Origin: Gnetum montanum
Taxonomy: Eukaryota > Streptophyta > Gnetopsida > Gnetales > Gnetaceae
Direction of reading: 5' to 3'
DNA: 64,000 bases
Assembly (NCBI GenBank): GCA_015680685.1
Contig: MNCI01002996.1
Span: forward strand, 296,019-360,018
Shown: positions 23,851 through 35,224 of the stretch, one piece after another
Position numbering within the stretch: position 1 is the stretch's first letter
Layout of the letters: every line of letters begins with the position of its first letter
Program-made: the position numbers and the translations under genes
The notes under the pieces: model-generated
The model's input: only the letters and a program-made list of their open reading frames with translations
What the model was told of the DNA's origin: nothing
Databases searched by the model: none

Positions 23851-23960
23851 ATATTTATAGTATGTTTGTGCTGCCTTGATGGGGCAATGTATACAAGGCC
23901 TTGTATATGCATGGGCTCCATCAACGAGGCCCCATATACAAGGTCCATAAATAAAATTTT
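23851..23960 (-). promoter_or_regulatory. Element G internal promoter of ORF3
   Basis: The minus-strand TATA (TATAAATAT, plus 23851-23859) lies about 150 bp before the leader-intron donor. Upstream are repeated words such as ACAAGGCC and GACCTTGTATATGGGGCC. G's LTR U3 carries similar ACAAGGCC and ACGAGGGCCC words. Confidence 0.45.
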
Positions 23961-25149
23961 CAATTTTGAATATTTTGAGAAATACAAGGAATTTTTAAAT
24001 GACTTTGAAATTCATGGAGTCCCAAAAAAATGCCAAGAATATGAAAAAATCATTGAAGAGGGTCTTTGGAAGCTCAAAAATTCAAAAATTTGATGGAAAA
24101 TGTGTGAATTGAAGAAAATTCTTAAAGGAGCACACAGTCAAATGCAGAAGATGGGTGTGTGAAAGATTTTGATTGCAAAAATGCCTAAGGATAAGGTTCT
24201 TAAGAAACCCAACCAAGAGATGTGCAAGTGGATCCTCCCTATAGTAGGCACATGCCATGTTTACCCTTGCATAACCTCAACCTAAGAAGTATATGGGCCC
24301 CATAGGTGATTAATGGTTGATGAAAGTTAAGGACCATAACCCAAAAGATTCTACGAAAGAATTCAAAGTACGTTAGACAAAGACACCGAATTAGAACATG
24401 GACACTGGTAGTGAGGTGAGTTATGGGTAGCATGGACAAATGATGAAGAATGTGGAATGGGATTCCAAATTGAGGTTATAAGAAGTTTCTTATGGATTTG
24501 TGTTTAAATGATATAAGAAGATCCATCCTTAGTCTAGACTAAAACCAACCACTTTCAATGACTTCACATCACCACTCCAAGACAGATTCACCCCCTCAAG
24601 ACAAAGTGTGCTCCCATAGAACAACCACCATTCCTTAAAAAGAAGAAAAGAGAACTAGGAAGTGAGACAGTGCCTTAGTTAAAGGGCACCTTCAGGCATG
24701 GGTAACATGTCTTTCTAGTCCCATAACTAATGCTTGTAGCCCATTTATTCGTCTAAGGGGTGTGATTTGAATTCCCATCATGTTTTTTTTTTCTTTTATT
24801 TTATTTTGTTTAATTTTTTTTCTTTTTTGATGGGAACCACACCATGTAAAGACTTATTCAACTTTGTGTTATTGTTTGGCATGGAATGGTAAGAAATCCA
24901 TAAAAACACTCATGCACCCAAGTAAGTAGAAGAGTACTAAGAGTATTGATTATCCTTTAAGTCACACCTTGTGCAAACCTTTGAGTCCTTCCCAATTCTA
25001 GAAACTACCAAGGTCATAAATTTATTAAAATTTTATTTAATTAAAGGGACCTCATACTTCCAAAACAAGGAAAACCATAGAGTTTGTGGATGGGTGGATG
25101 ATGTGGACTTATTGCTTGTTTCATGAAAAAGAAACCATGTCTTAGCCAT
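23961..25149 (-). other. Element G conserved non-coding spacer
   Basis: It has the A/B spacer islands in reverse: AAAGCAGG-type block near 24190-24240 (mutated), CTTCAGGCATGGGTAACATG near 24693, and a T-rich run near 24783. One copy of the unit that is triplicated in E lies near 24750-24860. No gene. Confidence 0.5.
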
Positions 25150-26237
25150 TAGTACAAAAATTCAAAAATAGAAACTAGACATAGATTTTTGAATCGGTAA
25201 GGTCTTTCTATTCACTACCTCATCAAGTGGTGACTCTTCCTCACTGTCATAAAATTGGACCTCCCTCTTTCTAATGGCAAGATCCCTATTATATTCTTCA
25301 GCACTTTCTTGTTTCTTTAACTCTCCTTCTTTTGCTACCTACTCAATTGGCCTTTGAATTTGATGGGCTTGCAGTTCTGATAGTCTCCGTTGGGCATAGA
25401 TCCCAAGAGTTCTTCTCATTTCCAATCTAAGTTCACTATGATATGGCGAAGTTGTTTCCGCTAAGAATAACTATGGCCAAGGAATCAGTGTATGACAAAA
25501 TAGTATCTACCCATGGTGGCATCCAAGGGTTCATGATTTTCTTGCTTTTATTTTTGGATCTACCTTCTTAGATTAGACACTCTGGAGTATGTCTACTACT
25601 TATCATTAAATAACTCTAGCATTGTACTCCACCTACAAATGGATTTTGGCTCCAAGGATCGATACCATCTTTCTGCTTCCTTGATGAGTATCCTAGAAAA
25701 TAGCTTTAATTTCTACTAATCATTTTCAATATTTTGTAGGGCATAGGCATTGTGAAAAACTTGAAGATGTGTTTGTGAATCAAAGTTATATCCTGCCTCA
25801 AATTTGGGAATATTGTTCATATCAAGTCATTTGATCCAACTATCTCTCACATGCTTGGTTGGAATTTTTATGACCTCTACAATATTTATCATGCTTTGAG
25901 TTGCCAACAAAGGCCCATCATCATCATTATTTCGATGATGTCAATGATGTCCTCTACTACCCCTTCATTCATGGTGGGCCTAGCGATCATCATTGTTGTC
26001 CTATTATTTCCCTTCATCACGATTGTTCTTTCTGCAACGTTTGTTAAAACCAGAAGAGGAAGAAAAAGATGTAGATGAAGAGGGCACAGAGGGAATAGGA
26101 CTATCATCACCATGGTGTCTACCAACTCCTTTACGGTTGTCACAACCATGTTCATCAATTTTCTTGTCATCTTGATGCTTATCTGAGCCCTTGCCTTGAC
26201 TTCTAATTTTACTTGAACTTCGATTGTTGATAGTGGA
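25150..26237 (-). pseudogene. gag: Element G gag, internal remnant
   Basis: Minus-strand reading: a charged Ser/His/Asp-rich region (26237-25960), then HLQVFHNAYALQNIEND near 25740, and near 25180-25340 the motif VVNRKTLPIQK and a HQIQRPIE helix shared with F (MVNRKTLPIQK, HQVQRLLE). The zinc knuckle and C-terminus are deleted and the gag passes into the spacer. The apparent 119-residue open frame at 25889-26248 is a shifted frame of this region. Confidence 0.55.
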
Positions 26238-27049
26238 TGATGAGCCATGATATCACGCCCACGATATCATGGCCTCCCATGTAATATTGCAACGTGATAT
26301 CGTAGCCTGCCTCATTGCCTGTAAATAAGAGGTGGGTGCACTTGATTTGCAATAGTTAGTCTTAGTCCCTTACCCAAACTCTTACATTTTCTTCCTCTTA
26401 GAGTTAGAATTATTTCTGCGTGCCCGCAGTAGGAGTCATAAAGTGAACGGATCCTTATTCGAGCATTGTGTACCTGAGCACACCTTGTGTATGATAATAA
26501 AGATGAACTTTGTGATAAACCTTACAGCATTCAGAATAAATTAATTAATGTTAATTACTATTACTTAATGCTTTCCTTAGTTAATTAATGATTCTCTCTC
26601 ACCCTACAACCCTCCTAAGTAGGCACACACAGTACAATCACTTCGAGCATGCGTGTAACACTTGGTAACCCAATAACAATTAGCGTTTGGTAAGCCCAGT
26701 AGTATTGCACTAGTTTAGGATGTGTACAACAAGCAAGAACAGATACTGGTGTTAGGATTAGTTAGAGCCTAGTTAATAAGTAGTCAAATTAAATTAGTAA
26801 CTTAGTTATCTCTCTCTTCCCTTATTAGTAGCAAGACATAAAAACAAATAAAAAGTATAAAAATCATACACCTCAAGTTTACTTAACCATACAATCATGA
26901 CATATAAGTAAGCTTGGGAAGACAACAATTAATCAACCCATTCTTGTTGCACAAAGGCACATAGGCACTTAGTCCTTAGAATTCAACCAGATCATGCATG
27001 GATGCTCGTATTCGTATGGTTGAGCATAGGGATACCTCACCACTCATCA
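26238..27049 (+). repeat. Element F 5' LTR
   Basis: 812 bp, TGATGAGCCATGATATC to CCACTCATCA. U3 has three GATATC palindromes like A. TGTAAATAAGAGG sits in the TATA position (near 26322) and AATAAA at 26496-26501. It is followed at once by an intact primer-binding site. Bases 26233-26237 (GTGGA) would be the left target duplication; no matching right copy was found. Confidence 0.85.
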
Positions 27050-27050
27050 T

Positions 27051-27068
27051 TGGCGCCGTTGTCGGGGA
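27051..27068 (+). promoter_or_regulatory. Element F primer-binding site
   Basis: TGGCGCCGTTGTCGGGGA starts two bases after the LTR end. TGGCGCCGTTG... is the tRNA-Asp-type site known from Athila elements, recalled from the family rather than searched. Confidence 0.8.
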
Positions 27069-27185
27069 CTTTGTTATTTGTGCACTAACCAGAACATAGG
27101 AAATATTTCACATCGTTGGAATGAACCCTTGGGGTTGGTTAAAGAAAAATAATAAATAATAATACATTGCACTAAATAGATAATC

Positions 27186-29697
27186 ATGTCTCCTTCTTCG
27201 TATGAAAGTGTTTCATCGCCTAGGTCTGATACAGGGAACAACTGGAGGCATAGTACACATGATAATCCACCAATCCCTCAATAGTTTCATGTGGTATATG
27301 TTCATCCCAATGAATATGTACCAAACTTTACCTTTATCCTCCACCAGGATGAACAACTGCATTGGTGAGATTTAGAAGGTAACATAGTGTTAGCTCCTAG
27401 TCGCTTTGTCCCAGGCATGCTTCTTCATGATCTCACATGAATTGGTATGCAACACTTACAGTTAGAGTACGTTTTGCATGATCATGACTCGAGAGAGTAT
27501 CGACCCACAAAGGCACAACGTCAAAGAGATTTGCAACAGGAGAGACGTCATAAATCCATAAAGGGAAAATTATTGTAGAAAGTTACACATGTCCTGAGCA
27601 AAAATGAGGGTGGTGAACCTACCTCAGGTAGTCGCCCACACAATGATGTTCCTCCCATTGACTTTGGTCAAGGGGTTGTGTATTAGAATCTTTACTCAAC
27701 TATCCATAACCCAGATTCTAGTATCGACAAACATAAAGGCGCTGAAAAAGGAACATGAACACATGACAAAGATAGACGTTCCGATCATAACCATGATCGA
27801 GGTCGTGACCACCGAAGACAAGGAAGCAGGCACCGACATGGTGACAGTCCTCCTTCTTCTTCACATTCATCGTTTCCTTCACCCTCTCCTTCAGGATCTA
27901 GACACAGTCACAAGGAAAAAGACCATGAGGATAAGGGTAAGCGAAACGAGAGTCATAGACAAAATAGTCAAGAAAGGGGACGAGGGCACTCTAGAGAAAC
28001 ACACCGTGAAAGAAGGGAGAGTAGGGAACAACATAGGCATCATAGACGCCATATACGAGACAACCACGATGAACCCCTACTTGCTACTCGAAGTATGCTA
28101 GACATAACTAAGGCCATTAGGATCCCAACAAGGCACCAAAAGGATAGTAGGATCAAGAGATTAGACATGAAAAATATTCCACGATTTGAAGGGGGGTACA
28201 ACGCTGATCCTCAAAATCATCTACAAGCATTTCATGATGCATGTGCCTTACAAAATATAGAAAGCGAATGACAAAAACTTAAGTTGTTCCCATGGACACT
28301 AGTCAAAGAAGTAGAGAGCTAGTACTAATCCTTAGAACCAGAATCCATTTGGAGGTGGAGTACCATGTTAGAATTGTTCAATGATAAGTACCAAACATAC
28401 TGCCAAGTGTCCAACCTGCAAAAGCAAATCCAAGGTTGGAAATAAGAAGGACATGAACCTTTGGATGCTACCATGAACCGATATTATGCACTATTACATA
28501 GTTGTCCTAGCCATGGTTATTTGTAGAGGGATCAACTACGTGCATCTCATAGATGGGCTTAGGCATGAAACAAGAAGAACCCTTAGGACATATGCCCAAG
28601 GGAGGCTATTTAAGCTTACGACACATCAAGTTCAAAGATTATTAGAGCAAGCTGCTAAAGAAGAAGGTGAGCTAAGGAAAAGAGAGAGTGCGGAGGAATA
28701 TAACAAAGATCCTTCCCTCCAAAAGAAGGGAGTAAGATTTTATGAGGATGAAGAAGAGTCACCACTCGAAGAGATGGTGAATAGGAAAACTTTGCCCATT
28801 CAAAAACTTGCATCAGAAGTATCAACAAAGGTAGACCAAATGTGGGATTCCCTAGATGATAGATTTCAAACCCTTCTTAAAATAGTAGAGGAGTCTAGAG
28901 AGCAAGGTAGTGATCGCAAAAAAAGAAAAAAGAGAGAAATTGAACATGCACATAACAAGGGTAAAGGCAAATTTTCCATTATCGAAGAGGTTGTGGATTT
29001 GAATACAGACAATGATAGTGGATGCGAGATATACCAATATGACTATCCTAAGGGATGTTGTTCTATAATCTCACATCTGCAGGAGTCTGGGGTGTATGCA
29101 CTCAATCCACGATTAAACAAAATGCAAAGACCCCGAAGGTTACCTTATCCTCAAGGTAACTCAAGACAATTCCACCAACCCTTAATGTATTATCCAAGTA
29201 GAACTTCGCCACAACTGATCGAGCAGTATCAATAATGGTAGTACCCACAACCATGGAGAATGCCACCACCAAGGCAACAGTATCCTTATCGACAACTTAA
29301 CCCATATGGATATTACGTGCAATAGCCAGTCTCTCCATGTGACTCTACTAGTCACGTTACTCCTCAACCTGACTACCAAGCTCGTGAGTATTATAGGACT
29401 CTTTCTCCTAGGGGTGATGTTCCACAAACATACCATCCTTCTCATCCGATTGCACCTCTTCCACCCTTAACTCCATTACCACCTGCTCCAGCCATGCAGG
29501 GTGAAATCCCTACCCAGTCATAGCAACATAATGCCATAAGGGTTGTTAACCCTCAACCTACAATTGGTTCTGACAACTGCATGAAGAAAAGACCTTTCTT
29601 TAAAACCAACCGTCCAACTAAGCCCTTGCAACCACAAGCAGTTGATTCTTCAACCACCTCACTACCACTTGAAACTTTAGAGCTCCCTTCAACCTAA
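27186..29697 (+). pseudogene. gag: Element F gag, degenerate, with SR-like domain
   Basis: It starts MSPSSYESVSSP. At 27770-28085 there is a long Arg/His/Ser/Asp region (DHNHDRGRDHRRQGSRHRH, then GRGHSRETHRERRESREQH) like the RS domains of splicing factors. The capsid-like part follows (HQKDSRIKRLDMKNI, GGYNADPQNHLQAFHDAC), and a zinc-knuckle remnant CEIYQYDYPKGCC near 29023. Comparison with the A gag shows W-to-stop and Q-to-stop changes (28269, 28319, 28441). The last stop, TAA at 29695, is in the same frame as the following pol, so gag and pol were one reading frame. Confidence 0.75.
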
Positions 29698-29715
29698 AAA
29701 CCACACTCAACGCAT

Positions 29716-30327
29716 ATGGTCATATTAACTTATGTCGTCATCGATTGGATAAAAGTTGGCCATCTTCCTAGGAAATTCTCTGATCCTTGGAGTCCTTTGA
29801 TATATCTACAAATCGCTAGAAATGAGCTATGCAAAGCTCTTTTTGATTTAGGTTTTGGTGTCAACTTGATTTCTCAAGAAATGTACAAGGCCTGGAACCT
29901 ACCTCCACTAAAAAAGAGTAACATTCGTTTAAAATTGGTTGACCAGTCCAACACTGTCCCGTTGGGACTAGTGGAGGACATTGTCACCATTGTTTATGGA
30001 TGGTCGTATCTAGCTAACTTCCTAGTGATTCAAGTAAACAACAGTAAGGGGGACTTTCCAATCATAATGGGAAGAGCATGGCTAAGCACAGTTGACACAC
30101 TCCTAGGAATCCATGATATTTCCTTGGAAATATCAAAGGAAAATACATTTGGAAAGATCGAGAAGAAGAAAGTTCCATGCATCACATACAGCGACTCAAG
30201 GTGTAATTGCATGCAGAAGTCATGGTTTGTGCAATGTTTAACATTGCCTACATGCAACCAATGTGCACAAGTGACAAATATACAAAGATGCCTATATACA
30301 ACAACCATAAGACAGGAAGGCACCTAG
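29716..30327 (+). pseudogene. pol: Element F pol: aspartic protease region
   Basis: An open frame of 203 residues with KALFDLGFGVNLIS (the active-site D at the usual D-[LS]-G position), LVDQSNTVPLGLVEDI, and FPIIMGRAWLSTVDTLLG. This is the order of the Athila-type retroviral protease, which processes Gag-Pol. The residue after the DLG triad is F instead of A or S. It is the first part of the only pol in the A-H family here. Confidence 0.75.
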
Positions 30328-30477
30328 TGGTTAATAGCCGATCAAGAGAGCAATTCAACTATATGCATGGAACCAACTGAGGGTTTGACTTATGCTTACA
30401 TTGATAGCATAGACACATTGAAGCAAGTCCATCGCCAACTTACAAGTCTTGACCTTGAGAATATCAACTAGGAGAAT

Positions 30478-31300
30478 TTGAAAATTCCTGATAAGTTCAA
30501 GCAAGAGCCCCTTGAGCTAAAACCATTGCCCACCGGTATGGAATACACGTTTCTTAAAAATGGAAAATCGGTAATTATTAATGTGAAGTTGGCTCTGCAA
30601 CAAAAAGAAAGACTACTAAAAGTGATAAATAAATGGTCAAAAGCCTTTGCTTCATCATATCCTGAATTAACTAGAATAGATCCTAGGATATGCCAACATA
30701 AAATTTACATTGATCCCTCCATGAAGCCTCAAAGACAATCGTAGAGGCGATTGAACCCAAAGGTGAACCAAGTAGTTAAGGAAGAAATTGAACAACTTCT
30801 AAAAGTTGGGTTCATCTACCCCATTATTGATAGCAAATGGGTTAGCCCCTTAGTTATAGTACCCAAAAAGGAAGGCAAATGGAGGGTGTGCATAGATTTT
30901 AGGCTACTAAATATGGCAACAATCAAAGACCACTTTTGGTTTCCATTCCTAGACCAAGTCTTAGACACCATTGCAGGGCATCGCTACTATAGTTTTCTGG
31001 ATAGGTACAGTGGGTACAACCAAATACAAATAACCCTAGAAGACTAAGCCAAGACTACGTTCACCAGTCCTTGGGGAACATTTGCATATAAAGAGATGTC
31101 GTTTGGCTTATGTAATGCTCCTGCAACGTTTCAACGATTATTTCTAAGCATATTCCAGTAGCAGATAGGAAATGGTGTGGAAATCTTAATAGACAACTTC
31201 TAACCACCTAGGGAGAAAACTTTGATCAAGCCTTGGACCGGTTGGAGCAAGTATTAAAATGATGTGTAGAAACCAATTTAAGGCTCAACTAGCAGAAAAT
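30478..31300 (+). pseudogene. pol: Element F pol: reverse transcriptase, inactive
   Basis: RT would copy the element RNA to DNA. Recognisable blocks: VKEEIEQLLKVGFIYPI, KWVSPLVIVPKKEGKWRVC, IDFRLLNM, YYSFLDRYSGYNQIQI, FGLCNAPATFQRLF. The catalytic box, normally Y/M-x-D-D, reads ILIDNF near 31185-31200: the second aspartate is asparagine (G-to-A). Stops replace Q in several places (31045, 31159). The enzyme cannot work. Confidence 0.8.
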
Positions 31301-31304
31301 CCAT

Positions 31305-32090
31305 TTGATGATCCAAGAAGGCATCGTACTAGGGCATAAAATTTCACGAACAGGAATAGAGGTAGACCCCAAAAAGATCAAAGTTATCCAAGGAATTACC
31401 TGTCAACCAGAAATCATAAAAGATATCTGGTCATTCCTTGAACACACTGGCTACTACAGAAGATTTATTGAGAACTTTTCAAAGGTTACAAAACCATTGG
31501 TTGAACTAACAAAAAAGGGCATACCTTTCAAATGGACCAAGGAATGCGAACTAGCCTTCCAAACTTTAAAACAAAGGCTTGTAGAAACACCCATTCTACA
31601 AGCTCCTGATTGGTCCAGACCATTCCACATAATGACTGATGCATCCAACTATGCTTTAGGAGCTGTACTTACACAGTTAGATGATCAAAAACGTCCTTAT
31701 TACATCCACTATGCAAGTAGAACTATCGTTGGTGCACAACTTAACTACACTACAACAGAGAAAGAATTAATGGCTGTAGTGTTTGCACTAGAAAAATTCA
31801 GGCACTATGTCTTGGGCTATAAAGCATTTGTACACACAGATCATAGTGCAATAAGATTCCTAATGAATAAGCCAACGGTAAGCCCTTGCATCATACGATG
31901 GCTTGTAATCTTACAAGAGTTTGATGTTACGATGATCAATCATAAAGGCACTGAGAACGTAGTTGCTAATCATTTATCTCAGTTGCGATGGGATAACAAA
32001 GAGGATGAGTATCTAATTTCTAATTATTTTCTAGATGAACTCCTCTTTGCAAGTGTAGTGAATAATCAAGTAACCATGGAGACAAACTAG
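31305..32090 (+). pseudogene. pol: Element F pol: RT connection and RNase H
   Basis: An open frame of 261 residues: GHKISRTGIEVDPKKI, GYYRRFIENFSKVTKPL, then RNase H blocks MTDASNYALGAVLTQ, TTTEKELMAVVFALEKFRHY, VHTDHSAIRFLMNKP, and ENVVANHLSQL. Length and order are normal for the gypsy RNase H, which removes the RNA strand during reverse transcription. The catalytic D, E and D positions are visible. It is the best-preserved part of this pol but sits between broken segments. Confidence 0.85.
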
Positions 32091-32164
32091 TATAGTAGCA
32101 TTCTCAACTATCTCCTTACACAACAAACACCACAAGGGTTTGACGCTAAAAAGAAACAATAGTT

Positions 32165-33187
32165 TCTTCGCTAAGCTAAGTATTTTATGGAAATCAATGG
32201 GCAACTTTACAAAGTATGTCCTGATGGCTTGGTTCGATGGTGCGTTCCCAATGTAGATCAACTAAAAGTTCTCCAAGACACTCATGAGGGTCCTTGTGGG
32301 GGTTCATTATGTTGGGAGATGAACAGCCATTAAGATCTTGCTTGCAGGATATCATTGGCCTACATTGTTTCGGGACGCCCATCGTTTCATCCAATCTTGT
32401 GAGTGTTGTCAACATGATGGGGGGATGATTGCTAGAATGGAGGGTCTGCAACAATGGATCCAACCTTTAGAACCCTTCGACAAATGGGAAATTGATTTTA
32501 TGGGGCCCATTACACCAATGTCCAATGGAAAAGCTTATATTATTGGTGTCGTTGATTACCTTACAAAATGAGTAGAAGTAGCTATTGTTAAGGATTGTAC
32601 ATCATCCACAGCTACATGATTTGTTCAACAACAAATCATAAACAGGTTTGGTGTGCCTTGTGCACTTATTTCAGACAATGGTACACACTTCATAGGTGCG
32701 ACTTTTCAAAAATTAATGCAAAACTTAGGGGTTGAGCACAAACTGACTACACCATATCACCCCCAAGCGAACAGTCAAGCCGAAGTCACCTTGACCTTGA
32801 CCTTAGTCTAGCACAAAAAGAATGTCTAATGATACTAAATGTGCTAGATGAGAACTAACAAGTAGCCCTAATAATAATGAAGTGCACAAGGCATACTCTA
32901 AACAACATCATGATGCATGGATAAGAAGAGTTAAATTCCAACCTAGTGATAAGGTTCTTTACTAGAAACCCATGCATGTACAACAATGTATTAAGTTTTA
33001 AATGCTATGGAAAGGACCTTACAACATTCATGTAACTTTTTCTTCTGGTGCCATGACCATTTACTACCCATCACACTTAAAGAAACATCTATTGGTCAAC
33101 ATTCAACAAGTTAAGCCATTCCTAGAACCTAGAGTAACCAACAATACTAACATCTTAGAGCAAGAGCAAGCATGCTCTATTTTTTGA
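32165..33187 (+). pseudogene. pol: Element F pol: integrase, degenerate
   Basis: The zinc-binding end is frameshifted near 32295-32310. Then follow AGYHWPTLFRDAHRF, CECCQHDGG, the core with WEIDFMGPITPM (first D), ISDNGTHF (second D), and PYHPQANSQAEV (E region), after which sequence is deleted or shifted. The C-terminal block (WKGPYNIHVTFSSGAM, HLLVNIQQVKPFLEP) resumes at 33002-33187. No chromodomain is visible, as expected outside the chromoviruses. Confidence 0.75.
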
Positions 33188-34659
33188 ATCTCCTCCTCTC
33201 AACTCAGTCGTGGTGGAGATGGTCATCCATACTAACATTTTGTGAGGGCTTACCTATTTTTATACCTTTTTGTTTTACACCATTCTTTATATGTTTTTCA
33301 TTTTCTTAAATATTTTATCAATTATTTTATATATTTTTCCTTGACTTTCTTTCTTTCTCCTTTTTGTTAATTATATTTTGTTTTATTTTAAAATAAATCT
33401 TTGATATTACCATTGCTACTATTAATATTGGGACTTAATTAATGTAGCCATTAATGTTATAATTGATTTATTAAATGGCCAAATTTTCATCTTTGGATTA
33501 TATCCTCTATTAACAAATGGTCAATTTTTTAATGGTACCAGGTAGTGGGTCCACGACATCCATCCATCCTATTTATTCTATAGAGGCTTTACAGCATGAA
33601 GGCATGAGATCCTTCCACATTATAACTAAGAAGTAACCAATGATCTCAATACTTAACAAACTCAAAATGGACCAAAAAGGAATGGAAAAGGGTGTGACCT
33701 CAAGGGAACTTTTCGTATCCTCTACTCAACTTCTTTCTCAAGTTTTATGATTTTTTTTCTCTATTGGTATATCACCACTTTTATTGTTGACCAATAAACA
33801 TGAAGCATGTCTTTTCATGGTGTCGTTCCCATGAAAAAAAAAAGGGGATTCAATGCACATCCCTTAGACATAATACTGGGCTACAATCACTAGTTATGGG
33901 GTTGGAAAGACATGTTGCCCATGCTTGAAGGTACTCCTCTAACTAAGGTTTTTTCTTCCTTCCTTCTTCTCTTTTCTTCTTCTCTTGGAGTGGTGGTTAT
34001 CCTTTGGGAATTATCATGAACTTCTAAGGATCAAAGGAAATGGATATGTGAGTGCGAAGTCACCGAAAGTGGGATGAACCTGGTCTCAACTGAGAATGGG
34101 ACAGTATCAAATCATCTCAATCACAAACTTCACAAGGATCTTATGTGACCTAGATGTAGATCACCTATCAACCATTCTCTCTCTACAATTATTCTCAATT
34201 GATAACATACCCCCCATTGCCTCATATCATGATCAATTGATACATTTGTTATGATGACCAGATAATCCTATGGATATGGATTTTAACTCAAAGTGACTAT
34301 TAATCATCCTTAGTGTCTATGGACTCCTTATGATGAGGGCATGCAAGGGCATCAAAGGCATAAGCCTGCTTTGGGTAGGATCCACTTACATTCTCTTAAG
34401 TCTACCTCAAATTAAACTTCCTATCCATTGACAATTTGCATGATCAATCCCATCAAATTACATTCAAACATGAAGTTTTTGCTTTATTTTGGCATCTTAA
34501 GTTCATCCAAATATGCTTGAATCTCTTCTCATAAGCTAAAATAACCCTCTTCTATGTTTTTGTCATCATTCTACATCTTTCTAGCTTTCATTAGGCTTTT
34601 GTCTTGTCTCCAAACTTGTCTAAAATTCCATCATTTTATAAAGTGTAATTTTGCTAAGT
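33188..34659 (+). other. F/C conserved non-coding spacer after pol
   Basis: Same islands as in A and B: GGGTGTGACCTCAAGGGAAC near 33688, TTGGAAAGACATGTTGCCC near 33902, AAGCCTGCTTTGGGTAGGA near 34362. No gene is seen. Because it follows pol here and gag in A, B and E, the pol-less elements join gag directly to this spacer. Confidence 0.6.
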
Positions 34660-34756
34660 ATGACTGCATTGATGCATCCCCGTCAACACAATGGAATGAG
34701 TTGACACAGCCCCATCAACACATGCCCATTGATGCAGTGTAAAAATACTATAAATA
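34660..34756 (+). promoter_or_regulatory. F/C internal promoter of ORF3
   Basis: The TATA box CTATAAATAG is at 34748-34757. Upstream words include GCATTGATGCATCCCC, GCCCCATCAACACAT and GCCCATTGATGCA. The LTR at 38271 has GGCCCCATCAACGTAT and CCCCATCGATGCAT, whereas the F 5' LTR has GATATC palindromes. By this marker the promoter goes with the right-hand LTR. Confidence 0.55.
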
Positions 34757-34903
34757 GGCACAACACTTAGGTCAATTTGCATCATGTTTCCAAACAGCAA
34801 GAGGAGTTTTACCATTTTTCAAAGCCCAAGAACCTTCTAAGAGCCCTAACTTTTAAATCACTAACCTGTTTTCACCTATTTTTCAATGCTCATGCTACCA
34901 GAG

Positions 34904-35224
34904 GTAAGTTTTACATTGTGGGGGACGCAAACCTTTGGGTTTTAGTAAAAACTCTTTTGAAATTTTTCTAACTCCCTATGGTTAACCCATTAAAATAATA
35001 GTAAAATGAATCACCATGAAGGGTTAAGACTACCACACAAAATCTGATACACAAAAATAAAATAATATTAAATTAATACATCTAGCCTATGATCCTAAAG
35101 AGCATGTAAATGATTAACTTTCAACACTCAATAACTTAACATAACCAAATCTGATTAAGAAAGGTATTTAAAGAATAACAATTATGAACTCATGAGCTAA
35201 TCATGGGTTATGTTACGATCATAG
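34904..35224 (+). other. F/C ORF3 leader intron
   Basis: Donor CAGAG/GTAAGTTTT, acceptor CGATCATAG directly before the ATG. 321 nt. Confidence 0.6.

Larger units (their letters stand above)
19456..26237 (-). mobile_element. Element G: minus-strand LTR retrotransposon, 5'-truncated, no pol
   Basis: Read on the minus strand from right to left: gag piece (26237-25150), spacer, internal promoter, leader intron, ORF3 (23400-20570), plus-strand primer region, 3' LTR (20345-19456). There is no pol between gag and spacer. Its 5' LTR and gag start are missing because F interrupts it at 26238 and the expected right remainder is not found. Confidence 0.75.

Noticed and set aside
25889-26248. 119-residue minus-strand open frame rich in Met, Ile and Leu
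   Set aside because: It is a shifted frame of the G gag charged region, which in the homologous frame reads Ser/His/Asp/Arg, and it crosses into the F LTR.
27604-28101. 165-residue open frame in F
   Set aside because: It is out of frame with the F gag; the homologous frame gives the SR-like region.
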